Assembly: GCF_039645975.1 (NCBI RefSeq)
Contig: NZ_CP147918.1
Location: 2,170,001-2,234,000, forward strand
DNA length: 64,000 nt
Source: Sulfurimonas sp. HSL-1716
GTDB lineage: Bacteria > Campylobacterota > Campylobacteria > Campylobacterales > Sulfurimonadaceae
Reading direction: 5' to 3'
Shown: in pieces, positions 36,709 through 45,688 of the stretch
How the letters are laid out: each line of letters starts with the position of its first letter
How positions within the stretch are numbered: the first letter of the stretch is position 1
The notes under the pieces: model-generated
Told to the model about the DNA's origin: nothing
Databases searched by the model: none
The model's input: the letters and a program-made list of their open reading frames with translations, nothing else
Made by a program: the position numbers and the translations under genes

Positions 36709-38106
36709 TTATAAATATATGACCTCATCGGGTTTGACGATATGTACTTTTTTCTCCAGAGCATTTTCCAATACGCTTCTGAGTATCACCTGTTTATCCT
36801 CTTCGCCGTGGATGAGATATATGACTTTTAGATCATCTATCTTTGATATCCAGCTCAGCAGTCCACTTTGATCTATATGTGCAGAAAATCCGTTTATCGT
36901 ATGAATATTTGCCCGAATAAGGATATCTTCGCCGTATATCTTCACCCACCTTGCGCCGTCGACAATGTGGCGCCCGAGAGTCCCGACACCCTGGTACCCT
37001 ACAAAAATAATAGAATTTTTAGGATTCCACAATCTGTGTTTGAAATGATGCAGTATTCTCCCTCCCGTACACATACCGCTTCCGGCTATGATGATCGCGC
37101 GGCGCTCTATCTCGTTGATCGCTCTTGAAGACTCGGCATCGGAGGTGTATTGCAAAAGTTCAAAATCAAAAACGCTTCCGTTTGCTTCTTTGTTCTTTTG
37201 ACATTTCGAACTGAGCCGTTCCACATATTTTCTATACACGTCCGTTGCCCGCGTAGCCATAGGAGAGTCCACAAACACTTTACACTCCGGAAGTTCTTTT
37301 TTATCATACATTTCACGCAAAAGACAAAGTATCTCCTGTGTTCGCTCAACGGCGAAAGAGGGAATAATGACATTCCCCCAGTCCTGTAGAGTAGTAATGA
37401 TCACTTTTTTAAACTCGGTTATACTCTCTTCTACACTTTTATGATCCCTGTCACCGTATGTGGATTCCACGTACAAATAGTCTGCACGCGGACATTTTTG
37501 CAGGTTTTTCATAACCATGTTGTTATCGTTGCCGATATCTCCGGAAAAAACTATCGAATACTCGACCTCATGCTCCATATATCTTACTTCGATAAAGGAT
37601 GAGCCAAGGATATGTCCCGCGTCTCTATAAATAACTTTCACACCTTCGCACAGTGGCGTCTCTACGTCATATTCCACATATCTCCATGGAAGTTCAAAAG
37701 CGGTTTTGACGTCATCTTCTATATAAAGCGGCTCTGTGACGGTATCCTCTTTTCCTCGACGCATGGCTTTTTTCAGCTGTGTCTGATAATCTTGGAACAT
37801 GATCTTCGCGCTGTCAAGCAGAATGACTTCCGCAAGATCACGCGTCGGCATGGTTGCGACGATATTTCTTTCAAATCCCTCTTTTACAAGTTTGGGTATC
37901 CGTCCGACATGATCAAGATGGGCATGAGTGATGAGCAGATAATCGATACTGTTCGGCTCAAATCCGAACGACTCTCTGTTTTTATCCTCTTCACGCCCCT
38001 GATACATACCGCAGTCAATAAGAATATTGGGACCGCCTTCTATACTAAGCAGATGACATGAGCCGGTAACTACTTCCGCGGCTCCGTATGATGTAACTGT
38101 CGCCAT
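36709..38106 (-). CDS. Metallo-beta-lactamase-fold beta-CASP RNA nuclease
   Basis: A 465-residue cytoplasmic zinc nuclease of the CPSF/Ysh1-like beta-CASP group. The zinc site is THAHLDHVGRIPK (HxHxDH), with DAGHILGSSFIEV and FSGDIGNDNN completing it. The beta-CASP region includes DSPMATRATDVY, GSGMCTGGRILHH and the final histidine motif NGFSAHIDQSGLL. Relatives act as RNA exo- or endonucleases; whether this one is specific is unknown. It lies one base after ppsA on the same strand, so it is probably expressed with ppsA and the LOG gene. Confidence 0.88.
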   Translation of the reverse strand: MATVTSYGAAEVVTGSCHLLSIEGGPNILIDCGMYQGREEDKNRESFGFEPNSIDYLLITHAHLDHVGRIPKLVKEGFERNIVATMPTRDLAEVILLDSAKIMFQDYQTQLKKAMRRGKEDTVTEPLYIEDDVKTAFELPWRYVEYDVETPLCEGVKVIYRDAGHILGSSFIEVRYMEHEVEYSIVFSGDIGNDNNMVMKNLQKCPRADYLYVESTYGDRDHKSVEESITEFKKVIITTLQDWGNVIIPSFAVERTQEILCLLREMYDKKELPECKVFVDSPMATRATDVYRKYVERLSSKCQKNKEANGSVFDFELLQYTSDAESSRAINEIERRAIIIAGSGMCTGGRILHHFKHRLWNPKNSIIFVGYQGVGTLGRHIVDGARWVKIYGEDILIRANIHTINGFSAHIDQSGLLSWISKIDDLKVIYLIHGEEDKQVILRSVLENALEKKVHIVKPDEVIYL

Positions 38107-38107
38107 A

Positions 38108-40525
38108 TTAATCCTTTCGCTCTTTTTCTAACTCTACTATATTTTGAATCGTTTTTATGACACTATCTGGGTTCAGGCTCATAGAGTCTATTCCCAGACT
38201 TACCAAAAATTCGGCCATCTCCGGATAATCTGAAGGCGCCTGTCCGCAGATACCGCTGTGACGCCCGTTTCTTTTTGCTCCTTTTACCGCCATGGCTATC
38301 ATCTTCTTGACGCCCTCGTCTCTCTCTTCATAATCAAATGCAACTATCTCCGAATCTCTGTCGACTCCCAACGTGAGCTGAGTCAGATCGTTGCTGCCTA
38401 TGCTGAAGCCGTCGAATATCTTGCTAAACTCGTCTATGAGTATGACGTTATTTGGGATCTCGCACATCACATAGACTTCAAGGCCGTTTTCACCGCGCAC
38501 CAAACCGTATTTGGACATGGTGTCTAACACGGCTTTGCCCTCTTTGACCCGTCTGCAAAACGGTATCATCAAAATGACGTTGGTAAATCCCATCACGTCG
38601 CGTACTCTCTTCATAGCCTCGCACTCTAAACCAAAACCCTCTTCATAGGCGGGATGCGCATAACGCGAAGCACCGCGGAAACCTATCATAGGATTCGCTT
38701 CGGAGGGTTCAAAAATCTCTCCGCCAAGCAGTGCCGCGTATTCGTTACTTTTAAAGTCGCTCATTCGCACGACGCAGGGTTTTGGATAGACGGATGACGC
38801 TATCGTCGCGACGCCTTCGCTGAGTCTGCGTATAAAATATTCTTTATAATCCGTTTCTCCGCCAACAAGATCTGCGATCTTCTGCTTTGTCGTATCGTCA
38901 AGTTTTTGGGGATGCACAAGCGCCATTGGATGGACTTTTATATACTCGTTGATTATGAACTCCATACGAGCAAGACCTATGCCGTCAACGGGAAGGGATG
39001 AAAGCGAAAATGCAAGGTCCGGATTGCCCAGATTCATCATGATCTTCGTCTTTGTCTTTGCCAAAGTGCTTAGATCCGTTCTGTGGATTTCATACTCCAA
39101 AGCTCCCTCATAAACATAACCGTTCTCACCTTCCGCACAGCTTACCGTAACCTCATCGCCGTTATTTAGCACCTCTGTTGCGTTATCTGCACCTACGATT
39201 GCGGGAATACCGAGTTCACGGGAGATTATCGCAGCATGGCAGGTTCTGCCTCCTTTGTTCGTGATTATGGCAGAAGCTATCTTCATGATAGGCTCCCAAT
39301 CCGGTGTCGTGGTATCGGCGACAAGTATCTCTCCCGCTTTGAATTCGTTAAGCTTGGCAGCACTCTCTATTTTATGAACTCTTCCCGCAGCCAGCTTTCT
39401 TCCGACCGCTCTGCCTTCCACCAAGACCTTCGATCTGTTTTTCAAAGTATATGTCTCATAAAAGAGGTTTTTATTTCTGGATTCCACCGTTTCGGGACGC
39501 GCCTGGACTATATATATCTCTCCGTCATCCCCGTCTTTTGCCCACTCCATATCCATAGGTTTTGTGTATGAGGCTTTTTTCGAGTAATGATCCTCTATCT
39601 TTATCGCATAATCCGCCAAGATCATAACATCGTCGTCGCTGATACAAAAGCGTTCTCTTTCCTCTTTGCCGACTGCGATGTTTTTGGTATATTCAACGGC
39701 GATATTATCCATGTTTATCTCATCGTTAAAGACCATTTTGAGCTGTTTCCTGCCGATTCTTCTGTTTAAGACCGTTCGATACCCTGCATTGAATGTCGGT
39801 TTGTGGACATAAAAACTGTCCGGATCGATCGTACCCTGAACGACATTTTCACCCAGACCGTAGGCTCCGTTTATAAAAACGACATCGCTAAACCCGCTTT
39901 CCGTGTCGATACTAAACATGACTCCGCTGGCAGCTTTGTCGCTGCGTATCATCTTCATAACAGTCACGCTGAGATAAACTTTCAGATAATCAAACCCGTT
40001 ATCGAACTTGTAATGGATGGAACGGTCTGTAAAATTGGAGGAGAGGCAGCGTTTGTACGCGTCTAAAAGTTCGTCGTCATTGGAGATGTTGAGATAGGTG
40101 TCGTTCTGACCGGCAAAGGAAGCTTCGGGGGAATCTTCCGCGGTCGCTGAAGAGCGTACGGCAAGCGAGATATGCTCGCCGTACTCCTCTTTAAGCAGCT
40201 TGTATCCCTGTAAGATTTCAGATTTAAGGTCTTCGGGAAGCGTACAGCCGAAAACCAGATCCCTGCATCTTTTACCCCGTTTTTGCAGCTCGTCTACATC
40301 ATCCGGGTCTATATTATCAAGCTGTTCATGAAGATCTTTGCCGATATCGTTATATTCGAATATATAGTTATATGCTTCGGCGGTCACGGCAAATCCGTTT
40401 GGTATTCTCACTCCCTCGGCCGTCAGATTTCGATACATCTCTCCAAGCGAAGCGTTTTTGCCGCCCACCGACGCCACGTCCTCGATACCCAACTCTTTGA
40501 AAAACTTGACATATTTAAAAGACAT
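38108..40525 (-). CDS. ppsA: Phosphoenolpyruvate synthase
   Basis: Converts pyruvate and ATP to phosphoenolpyruvate, AMP and phosphate; it feeds gluconeogenesis, which an autotroph needs to make sugars. At 805 residues it has normal length. The N-terminal ATP-binding domain has GGKNASLGEMYRNL and AVRSSATAEDSPEASFAGQ. The swivelling domain carries the phosphohistidine in GGRTCHAAIISRELGIPAIV. The C-terminal barrel has GLARMEFI, MIGFRGASRYAHP and SIGSNDLTQLTLGVDRDS, ending with the catalytic cysteine region GICGQAPSD. It is followed 1 base later by the beta-CASP gene and preceded by the LOG gene. Confidence 0.97.
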   Translation of the reverse strand: MSFKYVKFFKELGIEDVASVGGKNASLGEMYRNLTAEGVRIPNGFAVTAEAYNYIFEYNDIGKDLHEQLDNIDPDDVDELQKRGKRCRDLVFGCTLPEDLKSEILQGYKLLKEEYGEHISLAVRSSATAEDSPEASFAGQNDTYLNISNDDELLDAYKRCLSSNFTDRSIHYKFDNGFDYLKVYLSVTVMKMIRSDKAASGVMFSIDTESGFSDVVFINGAYGLGENVVQGTIDPDSFYVHKPTFNAGYRTVLNRRIGRKQLKMVFNDEINMDNIAVEYTKNIAVGKEERERFCISDDDVMILADYAIKIEDHYSKKASYTKPMDMEWAKDGDDGEIYIVQARPETVESRNKNLFYETYTLKNRSKVLVEGRAVGRKLAAGRVHKIESAAKLNEFKAGEILVADTTTPDWEPIMKIASAIITNKGGRTCHAAIISRELGIPAIVGADNATEVLNNGDEVTVSCAEGENGYVYEGALEYEIHRTDLSTLAKTKTKIMMNLGNPDLAFSLSSLPVDGIGLARMEFIINEYIKVHPMALVHPQKLDDTTKQKIADLVGGETDYKEYFIRRLSEGVATIASSVYPKPCVVRMSDFKSNEYAALLGGEIFEPSEANPMIGFRGASRYAHPAYEEGFGLECEAMKRVRDVMGFTNVILMIPFCRRVKEGKAVLDTMSKYGLVRGENGLEVYVMCEIPNNVILIDEFSKIFDGFSIGSNDLTQLTLGVDRDSEIVAFDYEERDEGVKKMIAMAVKGAKRNGRHSGICGQAPSDYPEMAEFLVSLGIDSMSLNPDSVIKTIQNIVELEKERKD

Positions 40526-40528
40526 AAC

Positions 40529-41461
40529 CTACTCCTTTTTATGATTAAATAACGGTTCCCCTTTTTTCTCGTACCACTGGGTTATAAACTTCCACGCTTC
40601 ATCGGCGTTGTCCACGATGTGAAAGATCTCTATATCGCTGTAGGAGATCACTCCCTCTTCACGCAAAAACTCCAGATTGACGGCTCTGTTCCAAAAATAT
40701 TTCGAGACCAGAACGATCGGGATCGCTGCGGATTTCTGTGTCTGAACAAGCGTCAATATCTCAAAAAGCTCATCGAAGGTTCCAAATCCCCCCGGATATA
40801 CCACAAGAGCTTTCGCACGGTTTAAAAAGTGAAGTTTTCTGATGGCGAAATAGTGAAACTGAAAACAGAGTTCGGGAGTTATATAGGGATTTGGAAATTG
40901 TTCATGAGGAAGATTTATATTCAGCCCTATCGATTTTGCACCGACATCGAACGCACCGCGGTTCGCCGCTTCCATGATGCCCGGTCCGCCGCCGGTAATG
41001 ATCGTCACCCGGCAGTCGTCCGCACCTTTGCCGCTGCTGCCCACAAGTGAACCGAATCTTCTGGCATCGTCGTAGTACACGCTTTTTTCAAGCATTCTTT
41101 GAGCCGTATTCATCTTTGAACGCATCTCTTGGTTCGAAGGGTTTTTATCGAGTTCTTTTTGTATCAGGTTCAACTTTTTCTTCGCGGTTTTGTATTCTAT
41201 GGTTCTTGCACTTCCAAAGACAGCTATTGTGTGCTCTATGCCAAGCCTGTTCATGACCAGTTCTGCTTTTAGATAATCAAGCTCAAGGCGTATGCCTCTT
41301 GCCTCATAGGAGTTCATAAACTCGATATCTTCCAAAGCGATCTTATAACTGTCGCTTCCTATGAGGTTTTTGACCAATTCCTCGGCTTGAGGATCCTCTT
41401 TTGTAGATTTAGGATGCCGCCACGGCATAGTCTCGTTGATATGATTGTTTTCATCATTCAC
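40529..41461 (-). CDS. LOG-family nucleoside monophosphate hydrolase-like protein
   Basis: A 310-residue protein with the LOG (lysine-decarboxylase-like) fold. The signature GGGPGIMEAANRGAFD and PGGFGTFDELFEILT carry the residues that bind nucleotide and cleave the ribosyl bond in related enzymes. An extra N-terminal region of about 80 residues (KSTKEDPQAEELVKNLIGS and following) is absent from minimal LOG proteins. Members hydrolyse nucleoside 5'-monophosphates to base and ribose phosphate; activity here is inferred. It lies just upstream of ppsA on the same strand. Confidence 0.85.
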   Translation of the reverse strand: MNDENNHINETMPWRHPKSTKEDPQAEELVKNLIGSDSYKIALEDIEFMNSYEARGIRLELDYLKAELVMNRLGIEHTIAVFGSARTIEYKTAKKKLNLIQKELDKNPSNQEMRSKMNTAQRMLEKSVYYDDARRFGSLVGSSGKGADDCRVTIITGGGPGIMEAANRGAFDVGAKSIGLNINLPHEQFPNPYITPELCFQFHYFAIRKLHFLNRAKALVVYPGGFGTFDELFEILTLVQTQKSAAIPIVLVSKYFWNRAVNLEFLREEGVISYSDIEIFHIVDNADEAWKFITQWYEKKGEPLFNHKKE

Positions 41462-41550
41462 GATATGCTCCTAGAATGAACTGAAAGTCATTATACTATT
41501 AAAATCGTTTATTATCTTTAAAATGGAGACGTTAAAACAGGAGGTATTAC

Positions 41551-41569
41551 CCCTCTTTTTAAAAGAGGG
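41551..41569 (-). terminator. Terminator hairpin after the outer-membrane protein gene
   Basis: CCCTCTTTT, one base, AAAAGAGGG lies 16 bases beyond the stop codon at 41585 on the minus strand. GC-rich base and A/T-rich top are typical for a terminator, although the T run lies within the stem. Confidence 0.6.
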
Positions 41570-41584
41570 ATGATTTAAAAAAGA

Positions 41585-42199
41585 TCAGAATTGAAACTTG
41601 AAGCCTAAATATACGGAATGGTTATAGTTCTTGTTTACCGTCGATCCTGCGACATCATAATTTGTATCTAACGATCTGTACCCAAGAGTGATACGGCCGT
41701 TTTGTATGACCTCGGCGTCAAAGTTGACACGGTACTCGAAAAACTTTTCCGCATCGTTCATACATAAGACTTCCGGAGCGTAATAAAGAGCGCCGTCCAG
41801 ATAAAGAGGCACGACATCCTTTACAGGAAGTTTGTATTCTGCTTCGACTCCCAGAGGAACCGATGTAAAGTCACGATTGCTTCCGTTTATTCTTGCTTTC
41901 GTATAGTTCGCCTTTACTCCAAGGCCCATGGACAAACCGTTGTTTGAAACCTCTTTTTGCATCAAAAAGCTTATCTCGTAATAAGCGTTGTCATTGCTGG
42001 AAAAGTCGCTGTGGTCTTCATTTCCTTTTAGATATCTTACACCCAAAAAGACCGTATTTGGTTCTACAGTGTCGTTAAACTGGCCCATGTCCAAACGACC
42101 GCCAAGCTCTAAATCTTTATCGTTTATATTGATATCAACGCCATGCATAGCAAACGCTGCCGCCACACTCACGCTGAGTAATCCAAGTTTTTTTAACAT
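41585..42199 (-). CDS. YfaZ-like outer-membrane beta-barrel protein
   Basis: A 204-residue protein with a signal peptide (MLKKLGLLSVSVAAAFAMHG). Alternating hydrophobic strands follow and the chain ends in the aromatic residue Phe, as outer-membrane barrels do (YLGFKFQF). Stretches such as DLELGGRLDMGQF, TVFLGVRYLKG and KNYNHSVYLGFKFQF fit the YfaZ family, whose function is unknown. It overlaps the end of hldE by 7 bases, so it shares the hldD-hldE transcript. Confidence 0.75.
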   Translation of the reverse strand: MLKKLGLLSVSVAAAFAMHGVDININDKDLELGGRLDMGQFNDTVEPNTVFLGVRYLKGNEDHSDFSSNDNAYYEISFLMQKEVSNNGLSMGLGVKANYTKARINGSNRDFTSVPLGVEAEYKLPVKDVVPLYLDGALYYAPEVLCMNDAEKFFEYRVNFDAEVIQNGRITLGYRSLDTNYDVAGSTVNKNYNHSVYLGFKFQF

Positions 42200-43623
42200 A
42201 ATTTGCCTTGTATTTTTTGAATTGTCTTCGTCGTACTTTTGCCGTCGACAAAATCGACTAGTCTTAGTTCACCAGCAAATTCGGTTCCAACCACCTCTTT
42301 TCCTTCGTAATCTCCGCCCTTCACCAAGACATCGGGTGCTATCATCTTTATAAGTTCAAAAGGGGTATCTTCCGCAAACAAAACAACATAATCTACAGCC
42401 TCCAAAGCAGCCAAAATATAAGCTCTGTCCTCTGCGGTGTTTACGGGGCGGCTCTCTCCTTTTAAGCGTCTGACCGATTCATCCGAATTAAGTCCGACTA
42501 TGAGTATGTCCCCAAAGCTTTTGGCGATCTCAAGATACTTGACATGTCCTACATGCAAGATATCGAAACAGCCATTTGTAAAAACGACTTTTTTGCCGTT
42601 TTGTTTATAACGGGAAACTATCTTGTCTATCTCTTCAAAACTCTTGATGTGCGTGTCCGAACTGCTTTTGTGCAGCGTCGCTTCGTACTCCTCTATCTCA
42701 TCGAGTGAAACCGTAGCCGAACCGATCTTGCCGACAACGACACCTGCGGCGAGATTGGCGAACTTACAGCTCTCGGCTATATTCTTACCCGCGCTTAACG
42801 AGTACGCGATCGAAGCGATAACGGTATCTCCCGCACCGGTGACGTCATAGACCTCTTTTGCGACGGTAGGAAATCTTCTGACCTTCTCTTCGAATATGGC
42901 GATACCGTCTTCGCTAAGCGTGATCATAGAGATATCGAGCTCACACTCGATTTTGAGTTTCAACAGTGCTTTTTTTAAGGATTCGTCGCTGTTTATATCT
43001 ATCTTGGTCGCAAGAGAAGCCTCTTTTTTGTTCGGGGTCAGAAGATGAGCGCCTTTATATTTCGAGTAATCGCTTCCCTTAGGATCGACAAGTACCATTT
43101 TGCCGATCTCTTTTGCCATTTTTATGACACCCTGACAAAGAGACGGAGTCAAAACGCCTTTACCGTAATCCGAAAGTATTATCGCGTCATACGACGAAAT
43201 ACTCTTCTTCAAAGAAGCAAGCATTGTAGTTGTCGAGATTTCATCTATAGCGTCTTTACTCTCTTTGTCGTAACGAAGGATCTGCTGCGATACCGCTATA
43301 ACACGACTCTTCCTACTCGTTTTTCTTCCTGTTTGTAAAACAAGACCGTCTGTCTTCACTCCTATACCTAAAAGCATTGCGGTAAGCTCTTTTCCATTGG
43401 AATCGTCACCGATAACACTGCTAACACTTACGTTAGCTCCAAGTGTAACAAGGTTATTGACAACATTTCCTGCACCGCCTAAAACGGTCGTCTCTTTTGC
43501 AATATCGACGACTTGCACAGGCGCTTCGGGAGAGATGCGTTCACAACTCCCCCACAGGTAGTGATCAAGCATCAGATCACCGATAACCAAAATGTTCGGT
43601 TTTGCTTTTTTTAAGATTTCCAT
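42193..43623 (-). CDS. hldE: Bifunctional heptose-7-phosphate kinase / heptose-1-phosphate adenylyltransferase
   Basis: Two-domain enzyme of 476 residues. The N-terminal PfkB-type kinase (about 1-315) phosphorylates heptose 7-phosphate at C1. It has VIGDLMLDHYLWG, VLGGAGNVVNNL and the catalytic VTGAGDTVIASIAY. The C-terminal nucleotidyltransferase (about 340-476) makes ADP-heptose and has FTNGCFDILHVGHVKYLE with the HxGH motif and GLNSDESVRRLKGESRP. It starts next to the hldD stop and overlaps the outer-membrane protein gene. With gmhA, gmhB and hldD it completes ADP-heptose synthesis. Confidence 0.97.
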   Translation of the reverse strand: MEILKKAKPNILVIGDLMLDHYLWGSCERISPEAPVQVVDIAKETTVLGGAGNVVNNLVTLGANVSVSSVIGDDSNGKELTAMLLGIGVKTDGLVLQTGRKTSRKSRVIAVSQQILRYDKESKDAIDEISTTTMLASLKKSISSYDAIILSDYGKGVLTPSLCQGVIKMAKEIGKMVLVDPKGSDYSKYKGAHLLTPNKKEASLATKIDINSDESLKKALLKLKIECELDISMITLSEDGIAIFEEKVRRFPTVAKEVYDVTGAGDTVIASIAYSLSAGKNIAESCKFANLAAGVVVGKIGSATVSLDEIEEYEATLHKSSSDTHIKSFEEIDKIVSRYKQNGKKVVFTNGCFDILHVGHVKYLEIAKSFGDILIVGLNSDESVRRLKGESRPVNTAEDRAYILAALEAVDYVVLFAEDTPFELIKMIAPDVLVKGGDYEGKEVVGTEFAGELRLVDFVDGKSTTKTIQKIQGKLC

Positions 43624-44634
43624 CTATTTTTTCACTTCCGTTTGATATAAACGCTCGATCTCGGAGATATATGCCTTTATCCCGTCTTCAAGCTCATATG
43701 CCGGTTCATACCCGAGCCCCTCTTTTGTCTCCGCGATATCCGCCTCCGTGTGAAACTGGTAACGCCCGACAAACGGATTTGGAATATATTCACACTCCAG
43801 CGCAGTTCCCATTTCACGCTGCAGGATATCGACGATGGACTGAAAGCTTCTTGCTTTTCCCGTACCGACATTATATATTCCGCTTGCACGGGGTTTCATC
43901 GCTTTTATGTTCGCTTGGATCACATCTTCGATATAGATAAAGTCGCGAAGGATCTTGTCGCTTCCCTCAAACAAACGCGGATTTTTCCCGGCAAGTATCT
44001 GATGACCGAACTGCAAAACCATGGAAGCCGTCGTATTTTTAAAATACTCTCTGGGACCGTAAACGTTAAAATATCTGAGCCCAACGATCGAAATATCTGT
44101 TTTTTTCATATATTCACGACTCAGATAATCCATACTGAGCTTAGAAAATCCGTAAACGTTTTGGGGAGCTTCGCGTCCTACTCGTTGAGGAGAAAGTGCA
44201 TCGCCGTAAGTCGCAGCGGAAGACGCATAGATCATATTTGCATTATGAAAAACTGCCAGATCGAGCAGATCTTTGTAAGCGTTTACGTTTGTCTTTATCA
44301 TGAGGTCCTGTTCCAATGCGGTCGTATCCGATATGGCAGCTTCATGAAATATATAATCGAACTTGTAGTTTTTTTTCAGATCCTCTAAAAGTTTCTGGTC
44401 GTTGATATCTCCGCTGATTATCTCGCCCGTAAACCCTATCAGATTTTTAAAATGCCCGAAACTTTTCAGGTTTCCGTTTGAAAGGGTCTCTCCGCTTCTA
44501 AAACTGTCCACGACGACGACCTTTGCATCGGGGTGGTTATTTTGAAAATAAAATGCTAAATTAGAGCCGATAAACCCGGCTCCGCCGGTGATTAAAATGG
44601 TTTTATCTTTTAGTTCGTCATCTATGTATCGCAT
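43624..44634 (-). CDS. hldD: ADP-glyceromanno-heptose 6-epimerase
   Basis: Last step of ADP-L-glycero-D-manno-heptose synthesis. The ATG at 44634 gives 336 residues beginning MRYIDDELKDKTILITGGAG; a possible start 20 codons further upstream adds no conserved sequence. The dinucleotide site is ITGGAGFIGSNLAFYFQ. YASSAATYGDA and the YxxxK pair in VYGFSKLSMD follow, with GLRYFNVYGPREYFKN typical of HldD. RDFIYIEDVIQANIKAM is also conserved. It is the first gene of the hldD-hldE-yfaZ-like transcript and lies divergent from the cytochrome gene at 44750. Confidence 0.96.
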   Translation of the reverse strand: MRYIDDELKDKTILITGGAGFIGSNLAFYFQNNHPDAKVVVVDSFRSGETLSNGNLKSFGHFKNLIGFTGEIISGDINDQKLLEDLKKNYKFDYIFHEAAISDTTALEQDLMIKTNVNAYKDLLDLAVFHNANMIYASSAATYGDALSPQRVGREAPQNVYGFSKLSMDYLSREYMKKTDISIVGLRYFNVYGPREYFKNTTASMVLQFGHQILAGKNPRLFEGSDKILRDFIYIEDVIQANIKAMKPRASGIYNVGTGKARSFQSIVDILQREMGTALECEYIPNPFVGRYQFHTEADIAETKEGLGYEPAYELEDGIKAYISEIERLYQTEVKK

Positions 44635-44710
44635 CTTCACACTCTTTATAATTAATTTAAGCCAAATGATACCAAATCCCTTATTAACACTCATTTAAGA
44701 GTTAAAATAT

Positions 44711-44716
44711 TATAAT
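44711..44716 (+). promoter_or_regulatory. -10 box of the first cytochrome c gene
   Basis: TATAAT 33 bases upstream of the ATG at 44750, with TTTGGAG as a strong ribosome site between. No clear -35 box. Confidence 0.55.
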
Positions 44717-44749
44717 AGCCTCGAAAATTTTATCTTTGGAGAAAAGAAT

Positions 44750-45046
44750 ATGAAAAAAATCGTTATCGCTTCTGTAGCTGCTTTAGCTGTTACTTCAAGT
44801 CTAATGGCTGCTGCTGTACAAGCTAATAAATGTGCTGGTTGTCATGGTAAAGACTTCGAGAAAAAAGCTCTTGGTCAATCTAAAATCGTTAAAGACATGA
44901 CTCACGCTGAAATCGCTGCTTCATTAAAAGGTTATAGAGATACTGCAGGTTTCGGTCACAGCCCGGCAAAAGGTGTAATGGCTGGTCAAGTTAAATCTTA
45001 CACTGATGCAGAATTAGAAGCGTTCTCAAAAACTGTAGGTAAATAA
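44750..45046 (+). CDS. Periplasmic cytochrome c (c553 type)
   Basis: A 98-residue precursor. The signal peptide (about residues 1-19, ending SSLMAA) is followed by one haem site, CAGCH (about 28-32), and a distal Met in AKGVMAGQVKS. Small monohaem c553 proteins of Campylobacterota carry electrons from the bc1 complex to cbb3 oxidase. A strong ribosome site and a tight hairpin after the stop indicate a single-gene, probably abundant message. Codons are simple and A/T-ending, which also suggests high expression. Confidence 0.92.
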   Translation: MKKIVIASVAALAVTSSLMAAAVQANKCAGCHGKDFEKKALGQSKIVKDMTHAEIAASLKGYRDTAGFGHSPAKGVMAGQVKSYTDAELEAFSKTVGK

Positions 45047-45054
45047 TTTTACTC

Positions 45055-45083
45055 TTTCTATCTAAGATCTTCTTAGATAGAAA
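45055..45083 (+). terminator. Terminator of the first cytochrome c gene
   Basis: Perfect 13-base stem (TTTCTATCTAAGA / TCTTAGATAGAAA) with a 3-base loop, starting 8 bases after the stop codon. A short pyrimidine run (TCTTCTCC) follows. Confidence 0.75.
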
Positions 45084-45130
45084 TCTTCTCCATTAAACTC
45101 CACTCTCTTTACTTTTTATCAAGAACTGAT

Positions 45131-45136
45131 TATAAT
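45131..45136 (+). promoter_or_regulatory. -10 box of the second cytochrome c gene
   Basis: TATAAT 25 bases upstream of the ATG at 45162, with TTAGGAGTG as ribosome site. Confidence 0.5.
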
Positions 45137-45161
45137 CGTTAAAAAAGATTAGGAGTGTCAC

Positions 45162-45461
45162 ATGAAAAAAACTGTCTTCTTACTTTTAGCTATGACGATC
45201 TCTCTGCTTGCAGAGGACGGAGCGTCTTTATATGCACAAAACTGTCAAAGCTGTCATGGAAAAAACGGCGAAACCGCGGCACTTAATAAAGCGCTGCCGA
45301 TAAAAGGATGGGATAAAGCAAAAACCATCGAAGCATTAAATGCATATAAAGCAGGTACTAGAAATACGACCGGACTCGGCAAGATCATGACTCCAAAAGT
45401 CGCCACGATGACAGATGCGCAGATTGCGGCCGTTTCTGAATATATAGCTACTTTAAAGTAG
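45162..45461 (+). CDS. Periplasmic cytochrome c
   Basis: A 99-residue precursor with a short signal peptide (about 1-17, ending SLLA), a haem site CQSCH near residue 28-32 and a possible distal Met in GKIMTPKVATM. It differs clearly from the cytochrome at 44750, so it is not a recent duplicate. It probably donates electrons to the cbb3 oxidase whose maturation factors ccoS and ccoI face it on the other strand. The stop codon lies inside a 26-base palindrome. Confidence 0.9.
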   Translation: MKKTVFLLLAMTISLLAEDGASLYAQNCQSCHGKNGETAALNKALPIKGWDKAKTIEALNAYKAGTRNTTGLGKIMTPKVATMTDAQIAAVSEYIATLK

Positions 45462-45467
45462 CTATAT
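45442..45467. terminator. 26-base perfect palindrome spanning a stop codon
   Basis: ATATAGCTACTTT followed by AAAGTAGCTATAT is a perfect palindrome at the junction of the convergent cytochrome and ccoS genes. It covers the last codons and stop of the cytochrome and reaches the ccoS stop. It probably terminates both messages. Confidence 0.65.
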
Positions 45468-45685
45468 CACTCTGGCGTGTAGTGTTTCTTTTTTAATTTA
45501 TCACGCTTTTTCTGCTGCAGAGCAGCATCGTTTAGTTCCTCTTCGCCGTCAAATTTTACGGCATTTAAAAACTTTTCTTCATCATCGAACTGTCCGCTTT
45601 TTATTCCCCACAAAAATGCAGCGAGTGCAATTGAACCAAGAAATATCGAAACACCGAGCATCATAGCTATTACCCAAGAATCCAT
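45467..45685 (-). CDS. ccoS: cbb3-type oxidase assembly protein CcoS
   Basis: Small membrane protein of 72 residues with one helix (about 5-27: VIAMMLGVSIFLGSIALAAF). LWGIKSGQFDDEEKFLNAVKF follows, the CcoS signature of a membrane segment before a conserved SGQFDD. CcoS is needed for haem and copper insertion into cbb3 oxidase. The gene starts 3 bases after ccoI on the same strand, the usual ccoI-ccoS order. Confidence 0.93.
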   Translation of the reverse strand: MDSWVIAMMLGVSIFLGSIALAAFLWGIKSGQFDDEEKFLNAVKFDGEEELNDAALQQKKRDKLKKKHYTPE

Positions 45686-45688
45686 GCC

